Below are positions 41,501 through 51,131 of a stretch of 64,000 bases of DNA, one piece after another (the stretch's first letter is position 1; each line of letters begins with the position of its first letter). Position numbers and translations under genes: made by a program. This DNA is from Seribacter sulfatis. Its GTDB lineage: Bacteria; Verrucomicrobiota; Verrucomicrobiia; Opitutales; Seribacteraceae. The notes beneath the pieces were generated by a model that worked only from the letters and a program-made list of their open reading frames with translations, made no database searches and was not told the origin of the DNA. The DNA is taken from contig NZ_CAXLMO010000015.1 of NCBI RefSeq assembly GCF_964187635.1, forward strand, positions 7,738 through 71,737, in the 5' to 3' direction.

Positions 41501-44354
41501 CTAAAATTTCGATAGTCTTGCTCCGTCCGATTGATTTTTGGGACAATTCTTGTTGTAATTCTTGATTGCGAAGTTTCTCACTGGCTAATTCCTCCTCCAA
41601 ATCAATCAATGATAAGACCTCATTATCCTCCACCATTGCGGATCGTTTTTCTAATTCAACAATTTGAGCGTTCGAAACTTCCAATTCTTCCATTAAGGAA
41701 GCATTCGATTTCTGAAATTGAACCCCTGCACCTAATCCTTGGTTGCGCAAAATAACAATCTCCGACTCTAGATCTTCTGCCTGTTGTCGAAGAATTCTTT
41801 TTTCATCATCTGCTCTTTGCAGTGACAATAATTGAGATTCCATCGAATTAGCCAACTCGGTGCGTAAATTATCAACTTCTAAGTTTACCTGTTCAGCTTC
41901 TTCTAAACTCTCCTGCAAAATCCTGATCGTACCAAGTGCCTCTTGGAGTTGGGAAACTGCTTGCTTAGTTTCCACAGATTCTCCTAATCCAGCCGATTTC
42001 ATCCGAGAAATTTCGGTTCGAGCAACATCGAGTTCACTTTTTAAATCAAGAACAAGTTCTTTTGATTCATTGGACTGATCCGCTTGGTTTTCTTGCTCAG
42101 CAAGTAATTGATTACGGGTATTTTCGAGCTGTAATTCCAAGGAACTAATTATTTTTGCTGAATCCTGCATAAATCTTTCCTTGTCTTCATTGGTAAAGAC
42201 AAGCTCGACTTTCGCTTGATTTAATTCTTCGCGTAGTGATTCCACTACCTGATCTAAACTACCAGATTGTGAATTTTGTGTTCTTTTAGTCTCCTCTAGC
42301 ACAGTATTCAAATCTTCGAGTTGACCTGCAATTACTTTTACCACCTCCAGTTCTTCCTTGAGTTTTTTTGCATCAGCCTGGGCTTGTTTTAACTCCAAAT
42401 CCTTGCCCTCTAAATCGAGCTCTCTCCTTGCTAATTGATCTAACGCACGTTTTTGCCGAACCACAGCAGAATCGAGTTCAACCTGTAATCCATCAATTAA
42501 TTCTGTGGCTTTACTCTGTTCAGATTCAAAACGGTTGGATAAAGTTTTAATCCGAGCTTCTGAGTCTGCGAGATTTCTTTCCATTTCATCCACAAATGGA
42601 ATGGCAGGTAATTTACCGAGTGATGCATCTCGCAATGAATCCTGGGCGACTTGCGCATCTTCTTCCAGTCGTTGAATTGTCGTTGCGTATTCGAATTCCC
42701 GACGAGCAATCTTTTCCTGTGACGCTTCAAACTCAGTCTGTGTCTTCTTTAATTTTAGATTAGAAATTTTCAATTCATCTTCTAACGATGCAACGCGTTC
42801 AACAAGATCCTGCCGACCTGCCCTATTCAGAGATTTTGCCTTTTCTACTTCACGTTTTGCTGCATTAAGATCGATCAAAAGTTTGTTTACATATTCCGAA
42901 CTGTTATTTCGGTTCGGTGAATCACCAAATCCTTCCATAGAACTTTTCAGCTTTACTAGTTGAGCTTCAAGCTCGTCTTTTTCATTGAGCTCAATTTGCA
43001 TTCGGGTAATTTCCCCCAATGATTTCCTTAATTCGTTTTGCAGGGTTAAGTAAGATTCTTGGGTGGAGTCCATTGGTGCCATTTGTGCCATCTGTAGTGC
43101 TCTTCTCGCCTCATTGAGCTCACGCTCAAGAGAGGCAAGCCGTATCGAATCACTCCCTGATGACATAGTAGCTGTTCTGGCAGCATCAAGGTCGGACCGC
43201 GTTCTTTCGAGCTCATTTGTTACCGAGCGAATCATCGCATTGGAACGCTCTTGCTCCACTAGCAAAGTTTGCCTGGAAGACCGAAGATCTTCACGGGCAA
43301 GTTGCAAATCTTGTTCCAGTTTATTAATTTTACCGCTCACACTCCGGGCAGTAGGTACTTGGCCATTTTCCGTGGCCCAAAGAGAATTTTTAGACTCCTC
43401 TAAACTTCTCGCTAACATTTGAGTCTCTTTTAAATTATTCTGCAATGAGACAATTTCGCGATAGGCTTTCCTTAAGTCTCCTTGCATATCAGCAGTATCG
43501 GCAGAAAGTTCACTCTGAACAGATTTTGAAGTCGCAAGTTCAGTTTTTAAACGATCAATGATCTCAGATGACTCATATCCATTATTTTGTTCACTCCTCA
43601 CCTGTACGAACCCTGCATCTGTATTAATCGAAGGTGAAAAACGACCTGAGGAACCTAAGGCAACTGCTTCTTTGGCTTTAATTACATTTGCCACCTGTTG
43701 GGCTTTGGGTGAGTAAGCACTTCCACCGTTGCTAGTTTTAGGTGCTGTAGGAACTGCTCGAATAGCGAGTAAGTTACTCTCAGCCTGAATATTGGAATAA
43801 GATTGAATGGCCTCAGATACCGCATTTCGGGATAAATTGGTGAGCGCATCCACTTCCGTTTCAGTTCGCATCAAATTTTCTTGAAGTACTCGCAAGGCCG
43901 GAGCTGCTTCTTCAAGTCGCCCGGCGAAGTTTTCCTTCAAATCATCAAAGATAAGAGTTGCTTCGTTCAAACGACTATCTACCGATGAAATACCTTGAGC
44001 AATCTCTTCAGAACGGACCTTCCAATTCCGATCTGCGACATCTAATTGATTGCGAATCGAAATGGACTTAGAATCATTAGCACCATAGGCAGAGACAAGT
44101 TGTTTTAAATCTCCATTTGCAGAACTTCTATTTGCACTAAATTGATTACTTCCCTGTTCTTTCTTCACCTCCTTAAGGCGCTCATCTAACAGACCCAGTT
44201 TGGATTCTATGTATTGAGCTTGTTGATCAGGTGGGAGTGATTCAGTTTCAGCTTCTTGAACAAGTTGACTGAAAGCAAGACTGGCAATACCCAAAAGAAA
44301 CAATGGGACACCAAACCAACCTTGCCTGCATACGGATAAACAGGTGGATATCAT
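38535..44354 (-). CDS. Giant exported coiled-coil protein, about 1,939 aa
   Basis: The largest gene of the window. From the ATG at 44354 (a TTG seven codons earlier is possible) a signal peptide (about 12-30, WFGVPLFLLGIASLAFS) is followed by roughly 1,650 residues of almost continuous charged heptads rich in Glu, Leu, Gln, Ser and Arg (LEDELKISNLKLKKTQTEFE, LLNEISQLKADLDKAKSETS). A Ser/Pro/Thr-rich linker near 1735-1800 (RTLTSTYTPRPLPSSTYRPS) leads to a C-terminal domain with a transthyretin/Cna-B-like strand pattern (NSMGEANLENIEAGNYFIVG then ELKPGTNGIVLDLRD). It is probably a long periplasmic or envelope fibre; no membrane anchor besides the leader is seen. Family unknown to me. Confidence 0.88.
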   Translation of the reverse strand: MISTCLSVCRQGWFGVPLFLLGIASLAFSQLVQEAETESLPPDQQAQYIESKLGLLDERLKEVKKEQGSNQFSANRSSANGDLKQLVSAYGANDSKSISIRNQLDVADRNWKVRSEEIAQGISSVDSRLNEATLIFDDLKENFAGRLEEAAPALRVLQENLMRTETEVDALTNLSRNAVSEAIQSYSNIQAESNLLAIRAVPTAPKTSNGGSAYSPKAQQVANVIKAKEAVALGSSGRFSPSINTDAGFVQVRSEQNNGYESSEIIDRLKTELATSKSVQSELSADTADMQGDLRKAYREIVSLQNNLKETQMLARSLEESKNSLWATENGQVPTARSVSGKINKLEQDLQLAREDLRSSRQTLLVEQERSNAMIRSVTNELERTRSDLDAARTATMSSGSDSIRLASLERELNEARRALQMAQMAPMDSTQESYLTLQNELRKSLGEITRMQIELNEKDELEAQLVKLKSSMEGFGDSPNRNNSSEYVNKLLIDLNAAKREVEKAKSLNRAGRQDLVERVASLEDELKISNLKLKKTQTEFEASQEKIARREFEYATTIQRLEEDAQVAQDSLRDASLGKLPAIPFVDEMERNLADSEARIKTLSNRFESEQSKATELIDGLQVELDSAVVRQKRALDQLARRELDLEGKDLELKQAQADAKKLKEELEVVKVIAGQLEDLNTVLEETKRTQNSQSGSLDQVVESLREELNQAKVELVFTNEDKERFMQDSAKIISSLELQLENTRNQLLAEQENQADQSNESKELVLDLKSELDVARTEISRMKSAGLGESVETKQAVSQLQEALGTIRILQESLEEAEQVNLEVDNLRTELANSMESQLLSLQRADDEKRILRQQAEDLESEIVILRNQGLGAGVQFQKSNASLMEELEVSNAQIVELEKRSAMVEDNEVLSLIDLEEELASEKLRNQELQQELSQKSIGRSKTIEILENELASALQKLDNLENNDVIRNRKIASLEQEIIETKAILDTESEKGSTDDEQVAIVTQLEEQLVNAQNRLDQIEKSPQPLASGSQDSQVFEKLEMELSRAEQTIDALQVSLDSQDEKRINLQEQLDDAVQKLNEIAQNGDQSPRSLPQGSEKDAEDFIRLENELLAAQNTINDLLEKTNSEEVERGKIEEQLALAMESIEKIESDSIPGKRTDSAPDDTALVKDLNALLESKDKRLKELEEELSNAIVEMTDKEAELEIASSLREEMELLASKLESAEKKLNEMNLENTNLDSTPVIPTLSDSEKNDLLNEISQLKADLDKAKSETSSAPQDDQLLALQSQLQDAVSETIEMQTELEETQARLAQMESSVGNSSSPEINQVIENAKQAENQALQRIGNLTAALRNSEQLRKEMESLLLESDQSNEVAPVPNFASDPRFIELQKELLLLQQDLLAARGIEEPRFQELQSELEASQNDSLRLNDEFKSVFSEFGRIKEQVAILEEENRRLQGSISSSGSNQNRELKANYQTRVNDLSKENANLRMQIGERDNRVTGLREDLARAQMTVPGIKPDNAALRAQIVRLEGAEQSARDSEARAKMEAQRSMADIASLNQKINILEENLRQSQSQSRGTPSTFTTYNPPPVVVTNLSNAADGAEIQRLREQNQRLQTQLLSNNTIPQRDQLDRKVRDLNQKNLTAQIQLDQERARVEDLRRQLSDARDIKQEVVERGQSANMKVNLLNGELSDAQNRISSLENALVAAREAIRVLKKGGSGGSTMQVSVPRTSRSSSNYVSSPIRSTPAPRTLTSTYTPRPLPSSTYRPSPSSSNMLPNSSLTSPGIQKIPDGDSSIQLRAQVQFLNNKNRPAGFTEFFLVKNDLESILNSSRVRIPPGQGIDTGAELWARSVQRGYRFPGIASAIRNALATNSLARIKTNSMGEANLENIEAGNYFIVGSSPLGQVGVVWSKPVELKPGTNGIVLDLRDAAWAE

Positions 44355-44471
44355 AAATTTAATTATGCGATGCAATAAACAGGAAGCAAGACCGGATTTG
44401 ATTTAAAATTATGAGCATGATCAGAATCATTTATAATAAAAATCGTTAAACATAAATATAGAATTGAGTTC

Positions 44472-44496
44472 CTTGAAATAATCATTTACTTTCAAG
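44472..44496 (+). repeat. Inverted repeat before tRNA-Leu
   Basis: CTTGAAA and TTTCAAG form a perfect 7-bp stem with an 11-base loop, followed by five T bases, six bases before the tRNA. It may be part of the tRNA promoter region or chance. Confidence 0.2.
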
Positions 44497-44502
44497 TTTT
44501 TA

Positions 44503-44587
44503 GCCCGGGTGGCGGAATTGGTAGACGCGATAGATTTAGGATCTATTGTCTTAGGGCGTGAGAGTTCGAGTCTCTCCTCGGGCACCA
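44503..44587 (+). tRNA. tRNA-Leu (anticodon TAG)
   Basis: A class II tRNA of 85 bases with a long variable arm. Acceptor GCCCGGG pairs with CTCGGGC, the anticodon stem ATAGA/TCTAT encloses the loop TTTAGGA with anticodon TAG, and the T arm has GTTCGAG. Discriminator A and an encoded CCA end are present. It converges with nuoN after 13 bases. Confidence 0.96.
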
Positions 44588-44600
44588 TTAAAAAAACAGT

Positions 44601-46148
44601 TTAAAACGCATCCCCAAAGGGGCCCTGCCAAATGCCTAGCACAATTGAAGATACAGCAAGTGCAAGCATGCAGAATTTAAACAGGCCCATACGCGGAACA
44701 TTTAACCATGGGTCTTCCTTCTCTTCCTCCTCATCAGAAAAGGAGGGTTTGGGATGAAAGGTAATTTCTCGCATCCAACCAAAATAATAGAAAATAGAAA
44801 TCACAACCCCGATTACCATTGCAGCAAGTGAAAAGTACAGTTGGGCTTCGTACGCAATTGAGATTAAAAGAAGTTTGGCCACAAATCCCGCAAAGGGAGG
44901 TATTCCTGCAAGGGAACCAATCCCAGATACTAAAACAAAGCCAAGCCAAGGGTGCTTTTTCGCTAAATCCTCATAATGGGAGAATTCATGCTCGGTTTCA
45001 TCATTCAATCGGGCAATAGTCATCACCCCAAACACCGCGAAAGAAGCAAGTAGGTATATGAAGAGGTAAAAGAAGAGTACCCAAACTGCTCGATCGCTAT
45101 CCCCCGCAAATTGCATGGAAGCCATAATCGCGACCAAAAGGTAACCCGCATGGGCGACACCAGACAAACCGAGCATCCTTTTAATATTTCTTTGCGTACA
45201 GGCAGCTAAGTTCCCAAAGAAAATAGTAAAAGTTGCCACAAATCCAAGCAGTGGCATTAGAAATTCCGACATTCCTAAAAATGGCCCATTGACTAAATTG
45301 AGAAGAACAAAGAAACCAGCGGCTTTTGATGACACGGCAAGAAATGCAGTAATGGGCATTGGAGAACCGTGATAAACATCAGGCACCCAAATTTGAAAAG
45401 GAGCTGCACCAATCTTAAACGCAATTCCTGCAATAATAAGAACCACTCCCGCACGAAGTAATAAATGGTCAGGATTTGCTTCCAATAAATTCCCAAGGTA
45501 TTGAAATCCTAATGGGTCCTGCCCTTCATAACCGATGTAGTTTGCACCCCATGCCTCCGGGTTTCCTGCGACACCATAAAGAAGAACGATCCCAAAAAGA
45601 AGTAGGGAGGAACTCAACGCGCCAAAGATTAAATACTTAATACCCGCTTCTAATGACTTCGCTGATTCCCGATTATACGCAACCAGGGTGTAAAAACAAA
45701 CCGCAACCGTTTCTAATGCTACAAAAAGCATTATGAAATGATTACTCTGAACCAATAACATCAAACCAGCAGTAGCAAGCATGGTAAGGTGATGAAATTC
45801 ACCTGCCCGTAATTTTTTGTTTTTTAAATATTGATGCCCAAGAACGGAGACAAGAAGAGAGGATAATAAGAAAAAAGTTCTCATCACATCACCCTGAATT
45901 CCCTGATGAAGCATGCCAGAAAAAGTTTCCCGGTCAAAAGTATGGTGCCAAGCGAGGTAATCAAAAAGGTGAAAAATTAGAAGGCCTGCTTGAAAAACGA
46001 TTGCCAGACTACCAATCGAAACAATGGGTTTATCTGATTTTCGAAAAAGATCGATTCCCAGTAATACAATTGCAGCAAGTGCAAGTGCTAATTCAGGCCA
46101 AATTTCAGACCAAATGTTTGTGTTTGAGAAATTTAAATAATGTTCCAT
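44601..46148 (-). CDS. nuoN: NADH-quinone oxidoreductase subunit N
   Basis: Antiporter-like membrane subunit of complex I, one of three proton-pumping modules. 515 residues, about 14 helices. LEAGIKYLIFGALSSSLLLF, the lysine-containing FKIGAAPFQIWVPDVYHGSP and NIKRMLGLSGVAHAGYLLVA are characteristic. An extended acidic segment (SDEEEEKEDP) lies before the last helix. Last gene of the nuo operon, starting one base after nuoM. Confidence 0.96.
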   Translation of the reverse strand: MEHYLNFSNTNIWSEIWPELALALAAIVLLGIDLFRKSDKPIVSIGSLAIVFQAGLLIFHLFDYLAWHHTFDRETFSGMLHQGIQGDVMRTFFLLSSLLVSVLGHQYLKNKKLRAGEFHHLTMLATAGLMLLVQSNHFIMLFVALETVAVCFYTLVAYNRESAKSLEAGIKYLIFGALSSSLLLFGIVLLYGVAGNPEAWGANYIGYEGQDPLGFQYLGNLLEANPDHLLLRAGVVLIIAGIAFKIGAAPFQIWVPDVYHGSPMPITAFLAVSSKAAGFFVLLNLVNGPFLGMSEFLMPLLGFVATFTIFFGNLAACTQRNIKRMLGLSGVAHAGYLLVAIMASMQFAGDSDRAVWVLFFYLFIYLLASFAVFGVMTIARLNDETEHEFSHYEDLAKKHPWLGFVLVSGIGSLAGIPPFAGFVAKLLLISIAYEAQLYFSLAAMVIGVVISIFYYFGWMREITFHPKPSFSDEEEEKEDPWLNVPRMGLFKFCMLALAVSSIVLGIWQGPFGDAF

Positions 46149-46149
46149 C

Positions 46150-47790
46150 TCAATGATCAGAAATCGGTTTAACTGGAAGACTCTTTTGTAATGAATCGTA
46201 GGAAGTCTGGTTATTGTCTAAACCAACACCTTCCGCATTCGGTAAACAACATGCGGGTGTAAATTGAGACAATGCGGCAAAATCAATTTTTTCGTATCGG
46301 GTTCCAATCTCTTGGTCAATTCGGTCCGAAACCCCTCTCGGCCATAATCCCAAAAATAAAAGTGCAGATAAAATAATTCCCGCAGGGATAATTTCGGCCG
46401 GTTTTAAATCTGAGATTGGATTTTCTTTTTCATGCTTAATTAATTCATCTGAACCGGTACCAAAAAATATTTTAGCTACTGCTCGCAATCCAAATATGGC
46501 AGAAATAATGATACCCAGGGCTGCTAAAACTAAAAACAATCGATGATCTGGATTTTCGCCGAGGGATAAAAATACTCCAAATTCGCCCCAAAAATTGCCA
46601 AACCCGGGTAGACCGATCGTGGCCAAAGAAGCTGCTACAAAAAAACAGGCCAGGACTGGAGTCTTGGTGGCAAGACCACCCATTTCATCCATTTCAAAAG
46701 TTCCACTTCTCTTTTGTATGTATGTTGAAAGTAAAAACATCAAGGCCACCGATAATCCATGTGCAACCATAAGCATCACGGCAGATCCTGCTCCCAGGGA
46801 TGAACATACTGCTAAGCCAAGAAAGCAATACCCCATATGCATGACTGAACCATACCCTACCATGCTTTTTAAATTAGTCTGAGCAATCGTTACAAATCCA
46901 ACCAGTAATACATTTCCTAAGGCTAGCCATAATAAATAGGGACTCCAAGCAAGGGCACCTTCCGGTAACAAAGGTGCGGCAATTTGAATCAATCCATAAA
47001 GTCCAAACTTCTTCAGAACCCCGGCATGCAACATAGACACCGAAGTCGGGGCAGCTTCATACCCTTTTGCTGCCCATGTGTGAAATGGAAACAAGGCAAC
47101 TAAAATACCAAACCCAATTAATAGAAGACCAAAGATCTTAATTTGTGTAGACTCGAGCATCTCGGTATTGGCAAGAGCATGTGAGAGTGATGGAAAATCA
47201 AATTTTTCCGCGTCGACCATTACATTTAAGGCGACCAATCCACCAAGGGAAAGCAGTGCCCCCAAGGTTAAATAAATCGTAATTTCCAAAGCAATACTTC
47301 TGCGATCTCGTCCCCCCCATAATCCGATCATTATAAAGGTGGGGATTAATGCAAATTCATGAAAGAGGTAGTAAAAAAATAAATCAATACTGGCAAACAG
47401 GCCCATCAGCCCGGACTGCATGACCAATAATAATGCCAAGTATAAACGCAGTCTTTCAGCCCCGGAGCGAATGGCAGTCAAGCCTGCAGCAAGTCCAACC
47501 ACACCGGCCATCGCAAATAAGGGGGAAGAGACTCCGTTTAGTCCTAGATGAAAAGTAATCTTTAGTTCCTGCAATCCCATCCGTGGGTGGAAAATTTCAA
47601 AGCAATACCCGCCATTTGAACCGTCAAAATTGAAGAAGAGTACGATGCCTGCAATAAAAGGAAATCCAAAGCCAATGTATGCTAATTTTTTGGCCCAGTC
47701 ATCTCCTCCTCCAATACCCGCAAATAACAATGCGGATGTAAGGGCGGGAACAATTATGGAACCGAGAAGTAAAATTTGATCAAGAGTCAT
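46150..47790 (-). CDS. nuoM: NADH-quinone oxidoreductase subunit M
   Basis: Second antiporter-like subunit of complex I. 546 residues. LFFYYLFHEFALIPTFIMIG carries the conserved glutamate region, and LFPFHTWAAKGYEAAPTSVS then MLHAGVLKKFGLYGL is the central Lys-bearing helix pair. The C terminus is about 50 residues longer than the E. coli subunit and is polar, with one Cys pair (TPACCLPN). The start lies 13 bases after nuoL. Confidence 0.96.
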   Translation of the reverse strand: MTLDQILLLGSIIVPALTSALLFAGIGGGDDWAKKLAYIGFGFPFIAGIVLFFNFDGSNGGYCFEIFHPRMGLQELKITFHLGLNGVSSPLFAMAGVVGLAAGLTAIRSGAERLRLYLALLLVMQSGLMGLFASIDLFFYYLFHEFALIPTFIMIGLWGGRDRRSIALEITIYLTLGALLSLGGLVALNVMVDAEKFDFPSLSHALANTEMLESTQIKIFGLLLIGFGILVALFPFHTWAAKGYEAAPTSVSMLHAGVLKKFGLYGLIQIAAPLLPEGALAWSPYLLWLALGNVLLVGFVTIAQTNLKSMVGYGSVMHMGYCFLGLAVCSSLGAGSAVMLMVAHGLSVALMFLLSTYIQKRSGTFEMDEMGGLATKTPVLACFFVAASLATIGLPGFGNFWGEFGVFLSLGENPDHRLFLVLAALGIIISAIFGLRAVAKIFFGTGSDELIKHEKENPISDLKPAEIIPAGIILSALLFLGLWPRGVSDRIDQEIGTRYEKIDFAALSQFTPACCLPNAEGVGLDNNQTSYDSLQKSLPVKPISDH

Positions 47791-47803
47791 TGTAATCTAT
47801 TGC

Positions 47804-49642
47804 TTAATTTCCAAATATTCCCGATGCGTAGGCAAGAAATCCAATCGTCCCGGCAACGAACCAAAAAGTGTAGGCATGGATCTTTCCGATATAACAAACT
47901 TTTCCCAGCATCCCTAGAAGAGCGGCCACTCCCGCTGAACCTCGAACCATTAACCCGGAAATAAAGAGTAATTCCATAACCTCAAGGAAACGAGCCATTG
48001 GGTCCTGAATTTTCTTGATATAAAAACCATACATCTGATCAAAAAAGAGCTTGCTCTTGCAGAGTGAGAAGAATGTGGGGAACTTTTCGGATAATGGGTC
48101 CACATCTCCAACCCGACCATAAAAATTTCGTGCAGTGATTGCTCCTACAATCCAAGCAAAAGTGCCCAGTACAATCATCCATAAATGGTTGGGCATCGCC
48201 GCAACCAATTCAATATCTGGTAAGATCGACTCCACAATGGCAAACGGGTAAAGTGAGTGATAGCCTCCAACCACAGCTAAGATTGAAAGTAATAGGAGAG
48301 GTCCCGTCATCAATGCTCCATTCTCATGGGCATGTGCTGCCTTATCTGAACGAGCCAATCCCTCAAATGTGATGAAGTAAAGGCGGAACATATAAAGCGC
48401 GGTCAAAATTGCTCCTGCATATAATAATATAAATACAGGCATATTCACATTATAAGCAGTAAGAAGGATTGCATCCTTACTAAAATATCCTGATAGAAAA
48501 TTAACTCCGCAAATCGCTAGTACACCGATCAGGAAGGTGATTGCAGTAATCGGCATTTTCTTCCGTAATCCACCGTATTTAAAAATGTCCTGTTCGTGAT
48601 GACAGGCATGAATGACTGATCCCGAACCCAAAAACATCAATGCTTTGAAAAAAGCATGAGTCATTAAATGAAAAAGCGCGATCCCAGGCATTCCCAAGCC
48701 AAAAGCGGCTGCCATGTACCCCAGTTGCGAAAGGGTGGAATAGGCTAATATCTTCTTAATATCCCTTTGAACAAGGGCACAGAAACCGGCATACAGTCCC
48801 ATCCCCGCACCCAGAATTGCCAAGAGTGAAAGGGCATGTTCGGTAAACATGAAGTCAATCCGTAATAAGAGGTAAATTCCGGCGGCAACCATTGTGGCCG
48901 CATGAATAAGTGCAGATACTGGTGTGGGACCAGCCATGGCATCTGGAAGCCAGACATGTAATGGAAACTGTGCGGATTTCCCGATAAAGCCACAAGCAAG
49001 TGCAAGTCCAAGGAAAGTAGAGATCAAGCTCGGGTCGAAATCAACTAAATCGGCAAGTTCGAGGAGATTTACAGTACCAAAGGCCCAATAAGTGAGAACG
49101 ATTCCGATTAAAAATCCAAAATCACCCACTCGGTTTACAATGAACGCCTTCTTGGATGCCTGAGCAGCTTCATCAGTGGTTAAGTAATGGGCAATTAAAA
49201 GATAGGAACTAAATCCCACCAATTCCCAAAACACAAAAATCATAATCAAATTATCAGCGACTGTAATTCCAATCATTGAAAACATGAAAATTGATAACCC
49301 TCCAAAGTAGCGAGACTTCGCCTCATCATCCGCCATGTAGCCCAAGCTAAAAACATGAATAAGAAATCCGACAAAAGAAACTACGAATAAAAGAAGTCGG
49401 GCTGGCGCATCAATCAGGAAGCCAAAGCTCAATTCCCACCCCGCCATTTTCATCCAAGTTGTCTGCCATGTAAAAACCTCGTTTTCCCCGTTAAAAATTA
49501 AATACAGAGCAAATACAAGAATTCCACCTGATGTGGCGACAGATAGCAACGAGGCTATATTTCCTGACTTACGAAGAAACAATAGAGTGATCAGCGCGGA
49601 AAGAAGCGGGAGAAGAAGAATACTGAAAGCAACGGTTTCCAT
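47804..49642 (-). CDS. nuoL: NADH-quinone oxidoreductase subunit L
   Basis: Distal proton-pumping subunit of complex I with the long lateral helix. 612 residues. Signatures are FVFWELVGFSSYLLIAHYLT, FIGKSAQFPLHVWLPDAMAG then PTPVSALIHAATMVAAG, and LMTHAFFKALMFLGSGSVIH. It starts four bases after nuoK. Confidence 0.96.
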   Translation of the reverse strand: METVAFSILLLPLLSALITLLFLRKSGNIASLLSVATSGGILVFALYLIFNGENEVFTWQTTWMKMAGWELSFGFLIDAPARLLLFVVSFVGFLIHVFSLGYMADDEAKSRYFGGLSIFMFSMIGITVADNLIMIFVFWELVGFSSYLLIAHYLTTDEAAQASKKAFIVNRVGDFGFLIGIVLTYWAFGTVNLLELADLVDFDPSLISTFLGLALACGFIGKSAQFPLHVWLPDAMAGPTPVSALIHAATMVAAGIYLLLRIDFMFTEHALSLLAILGAGMGLYAGFCALVQRDIKKILAYSTLSQLGYMAAAFGLGMPGIALFHLMTHAFFKALMFLGSGSVIHACHHEQDIFKYGGLRKKMPITAITFLIGVLAICGVNFLSGYFSKDAILLTAYNVNMPVFILLYAGAILTALYMFRLYFITFEGLARSDKAAHAHENGALMTGPLLLLSILAVVGGYHSLYPFAIVESILPDIELVAAMPNHLWMIVLGTFAWIVGAITARNFYGRVGDVDPLSEKFPTFFSLCKSKLFFDQMYGFYIKKIQDPMARFLEVMELLFISGLMVRGSAGVAALLGMLGKVCYIGKIHAYTFWFVAGTIGFLAYASGIFGN

Positions 49643-49646
49643 AGTA

Positions 49647-49955
49647 TTAGTTTTTCAAAAGAGAAATATCTTCAGAAAAAACGCTTTGTCTTTTCTTGTA
49701 AAGGGCAACAAGCAGAGCTAATCCAACCGCGACTTCAGTAGCGGCAACAGTCATTATAAAAAATACAAACAGGCTGCCGTCCAAATTTAGACTGGTACGG
49801 GAAAATGAAACCAAAGCCACATTGACTCCATTCAACATCAATTCAAGAGACATTAAAACTAAGAGCAGATTTCGACGAATAACCACTCCCAAAAACCCCA
49901 CTGCGAATAAAAGAAAGGAAAGAACTAAAAAATGTTGAGGAGTTACAGTTTCCAT
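49647..49955 (-). CDS. nuoK: NADH-quinone oxidoreductase subunit K
   Basis: 102-residue three-helix membrane subunit. The two buried glutamates of the proton path are in LMSLELMLNGVNVAL and ATEVAVGLALLVALY. It begins immediately after the nuoJ stop, indicating coupled translation. Confidence 0.96.
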   Translation of the reverse strand: METVTPQHFLVLSFLLFAVGFLGVVIRRNLLLVLMSLELMLNGVNVALVSFSRTSLNLDGSLFVFFIMTVAATEVAVGLALLVALYKKRQSVFSEDISLLKN

Positions 49956-50513
49956 TTATTCAGTTCCTCCAGATGTTAACGATTTTTTACTCAATACAAT
50001 CACCCCAACCATGGCAGCTAAGAGAAGAAAGCCTGCTACTTGGATTGGGAGCATATACTTTGTAAATAAACCATAGCCAAAGTTTTTCAATGAAGTGGAA
50101 AATAAAAGAGAATCTCCATTGACCTGCTCCGTGGTCTGAATCTCTTGCCAACTCCCTGATTCAGCACTACCAATTCCGGAAAATTGCAGAAGTAAAACTA
50201 CTAAAATCCCAAATGATAAACAACCCGCAAGACCAGAAATTACTTTAATCCGCGAAACTTTTCCACCGTCAGGCCCGACATCAAGGAGCATGATGATAAA
50301 AAGAAAAAGGACCATTACTGCTCCCGCGTATACAAGAACTTGCAAAATCGCTAAAAAGAACGCCTCCAATAATACAAATAGTGCCGCCACACTGACCAAT
50401 GAGATAATCATAAACAAAGCAGCGGGCACCGGATGCCTGGACATGATCATAAGCAAGCCACCGCCCACTGAAAGAGTGGCAAAAAAATAAAATAATATGT
50501 CTACAGCATTCAC
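49956..50513 (-). CDS. nuoJ: NADH-quinone oxidoreductase subunit J
   Basis: 185-residue membrane subunit with five helices. AFFLAILQVLVYAGAVMVLF is the conserved TM3 with its pi-bulge region, and the last helix is VAGFLLLAAMVGVIVL. A gap of about 60 bases separates it from nuoI; it holds no nuoA or other ORF. Confidence 0.95.
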   Translation of the reverse strand: MNAVDILFYFFATLSVGGGLLMIMSRHPVPAALFMIISLVSVAALFVLLEAFFLAILQVLVYAGAVMVLFLFIIMLLDVGPDGGKVSRIKVISGLAGCLSFGILVVLLLQFSGIGSAESGSWQEIQTTEQVNGDSLLFSTSLKNFGYGLFTKYMLPIQVAGFLLLAAMVGVIVLSKKSLTSGGTE

Positions 50514-50575
50514 AAAAGTAATCAGTAATTTAGCGAATTAAAATGGAGTTTGTAACGGTACGAAGTTGCATGAGA

Positions 50576-51121
50576 CTAGTGATCATTCCCCTGTTCCTCG
50601 GCTGTTTTCTTTTGATCCCACTTGTAGTGAGAGTCCGGTAATGTACCTCCAAGCTCATACAGTTTTTCTTTATTATTAATCATTTCCTCACGAGTATATC
50701 CGGAGGATGAATATTCATCCTGAAGGTAAATTGCTTCTTCTGGACAAACTTCCTGACAATACCCACAATAAATGCACCGCAGCATGTTTATTTCAAATTC
50801 TTGAGGGGCTTTTTCCACATGTTCACGATCCTCTTCACCCTCCGGTACTGAACCGGGTGTAATTCGTATCGCTTTAGGTGGACAGACAAACTCACACAAC
50901 TGACAGGAGACACACTTTTCTCGACCGTTTGGATCCTTAACAAGCGTGGGGACACCACGGTAGTTCTTCGGTATGATCGGTTTTTCCTCCGGGTACTGAA
51001 GAGTAACTTTTTCTTTAAACATGTTTGAAAAAGTAGTCTTAAGACCGGTAACAATTTGAGGAAGATAGGTTCTTTCCGAAAGGGAAAGAGGTTTGCGTTG
51101 AAGGACTACGGTTTTTGCCAT
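50576..51121 (-). CDS. nuoI: NADH-quinone oxidoreductase subunit I
   Basis: Peripheral-arm subunit carrying clusters N6a and N6b. Two ferredoxin motifs are intact: CVSCQLCEFVCPP and CIYCGYCQEVCPE. 181 residues from the ATG at 51121, eleven bases after the nuoH stop; the frame extends ten residues into the nuoH end, which I do not use. Confidence 0.95.
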   Translation of the reverse strand: MAKTVVLQRKPLSLSERTYLPQIVTGLKTTFSNMFKEKVTLQYPEEKPIIPKNYRGVPTLVKDPNGREKCVSCQLCEFVCPPKAIRITPGSVPEGEEDREHVEKAPQEFEINMLRCIYCGYCQEVCPEEAIYLQDEYSSSGYTREEMINNKEKLYELGGTLPDSHYKWDQKKTAEEQGNDH

Positions 51122-51131
51122 GATAAAATAA

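Noticed and set aside
39000..44300. SMC, Rad50 or myosin-like ATPase
   Set aside because: The giant protein has no Walker A/B or signature motif and begins with a signal peptide.
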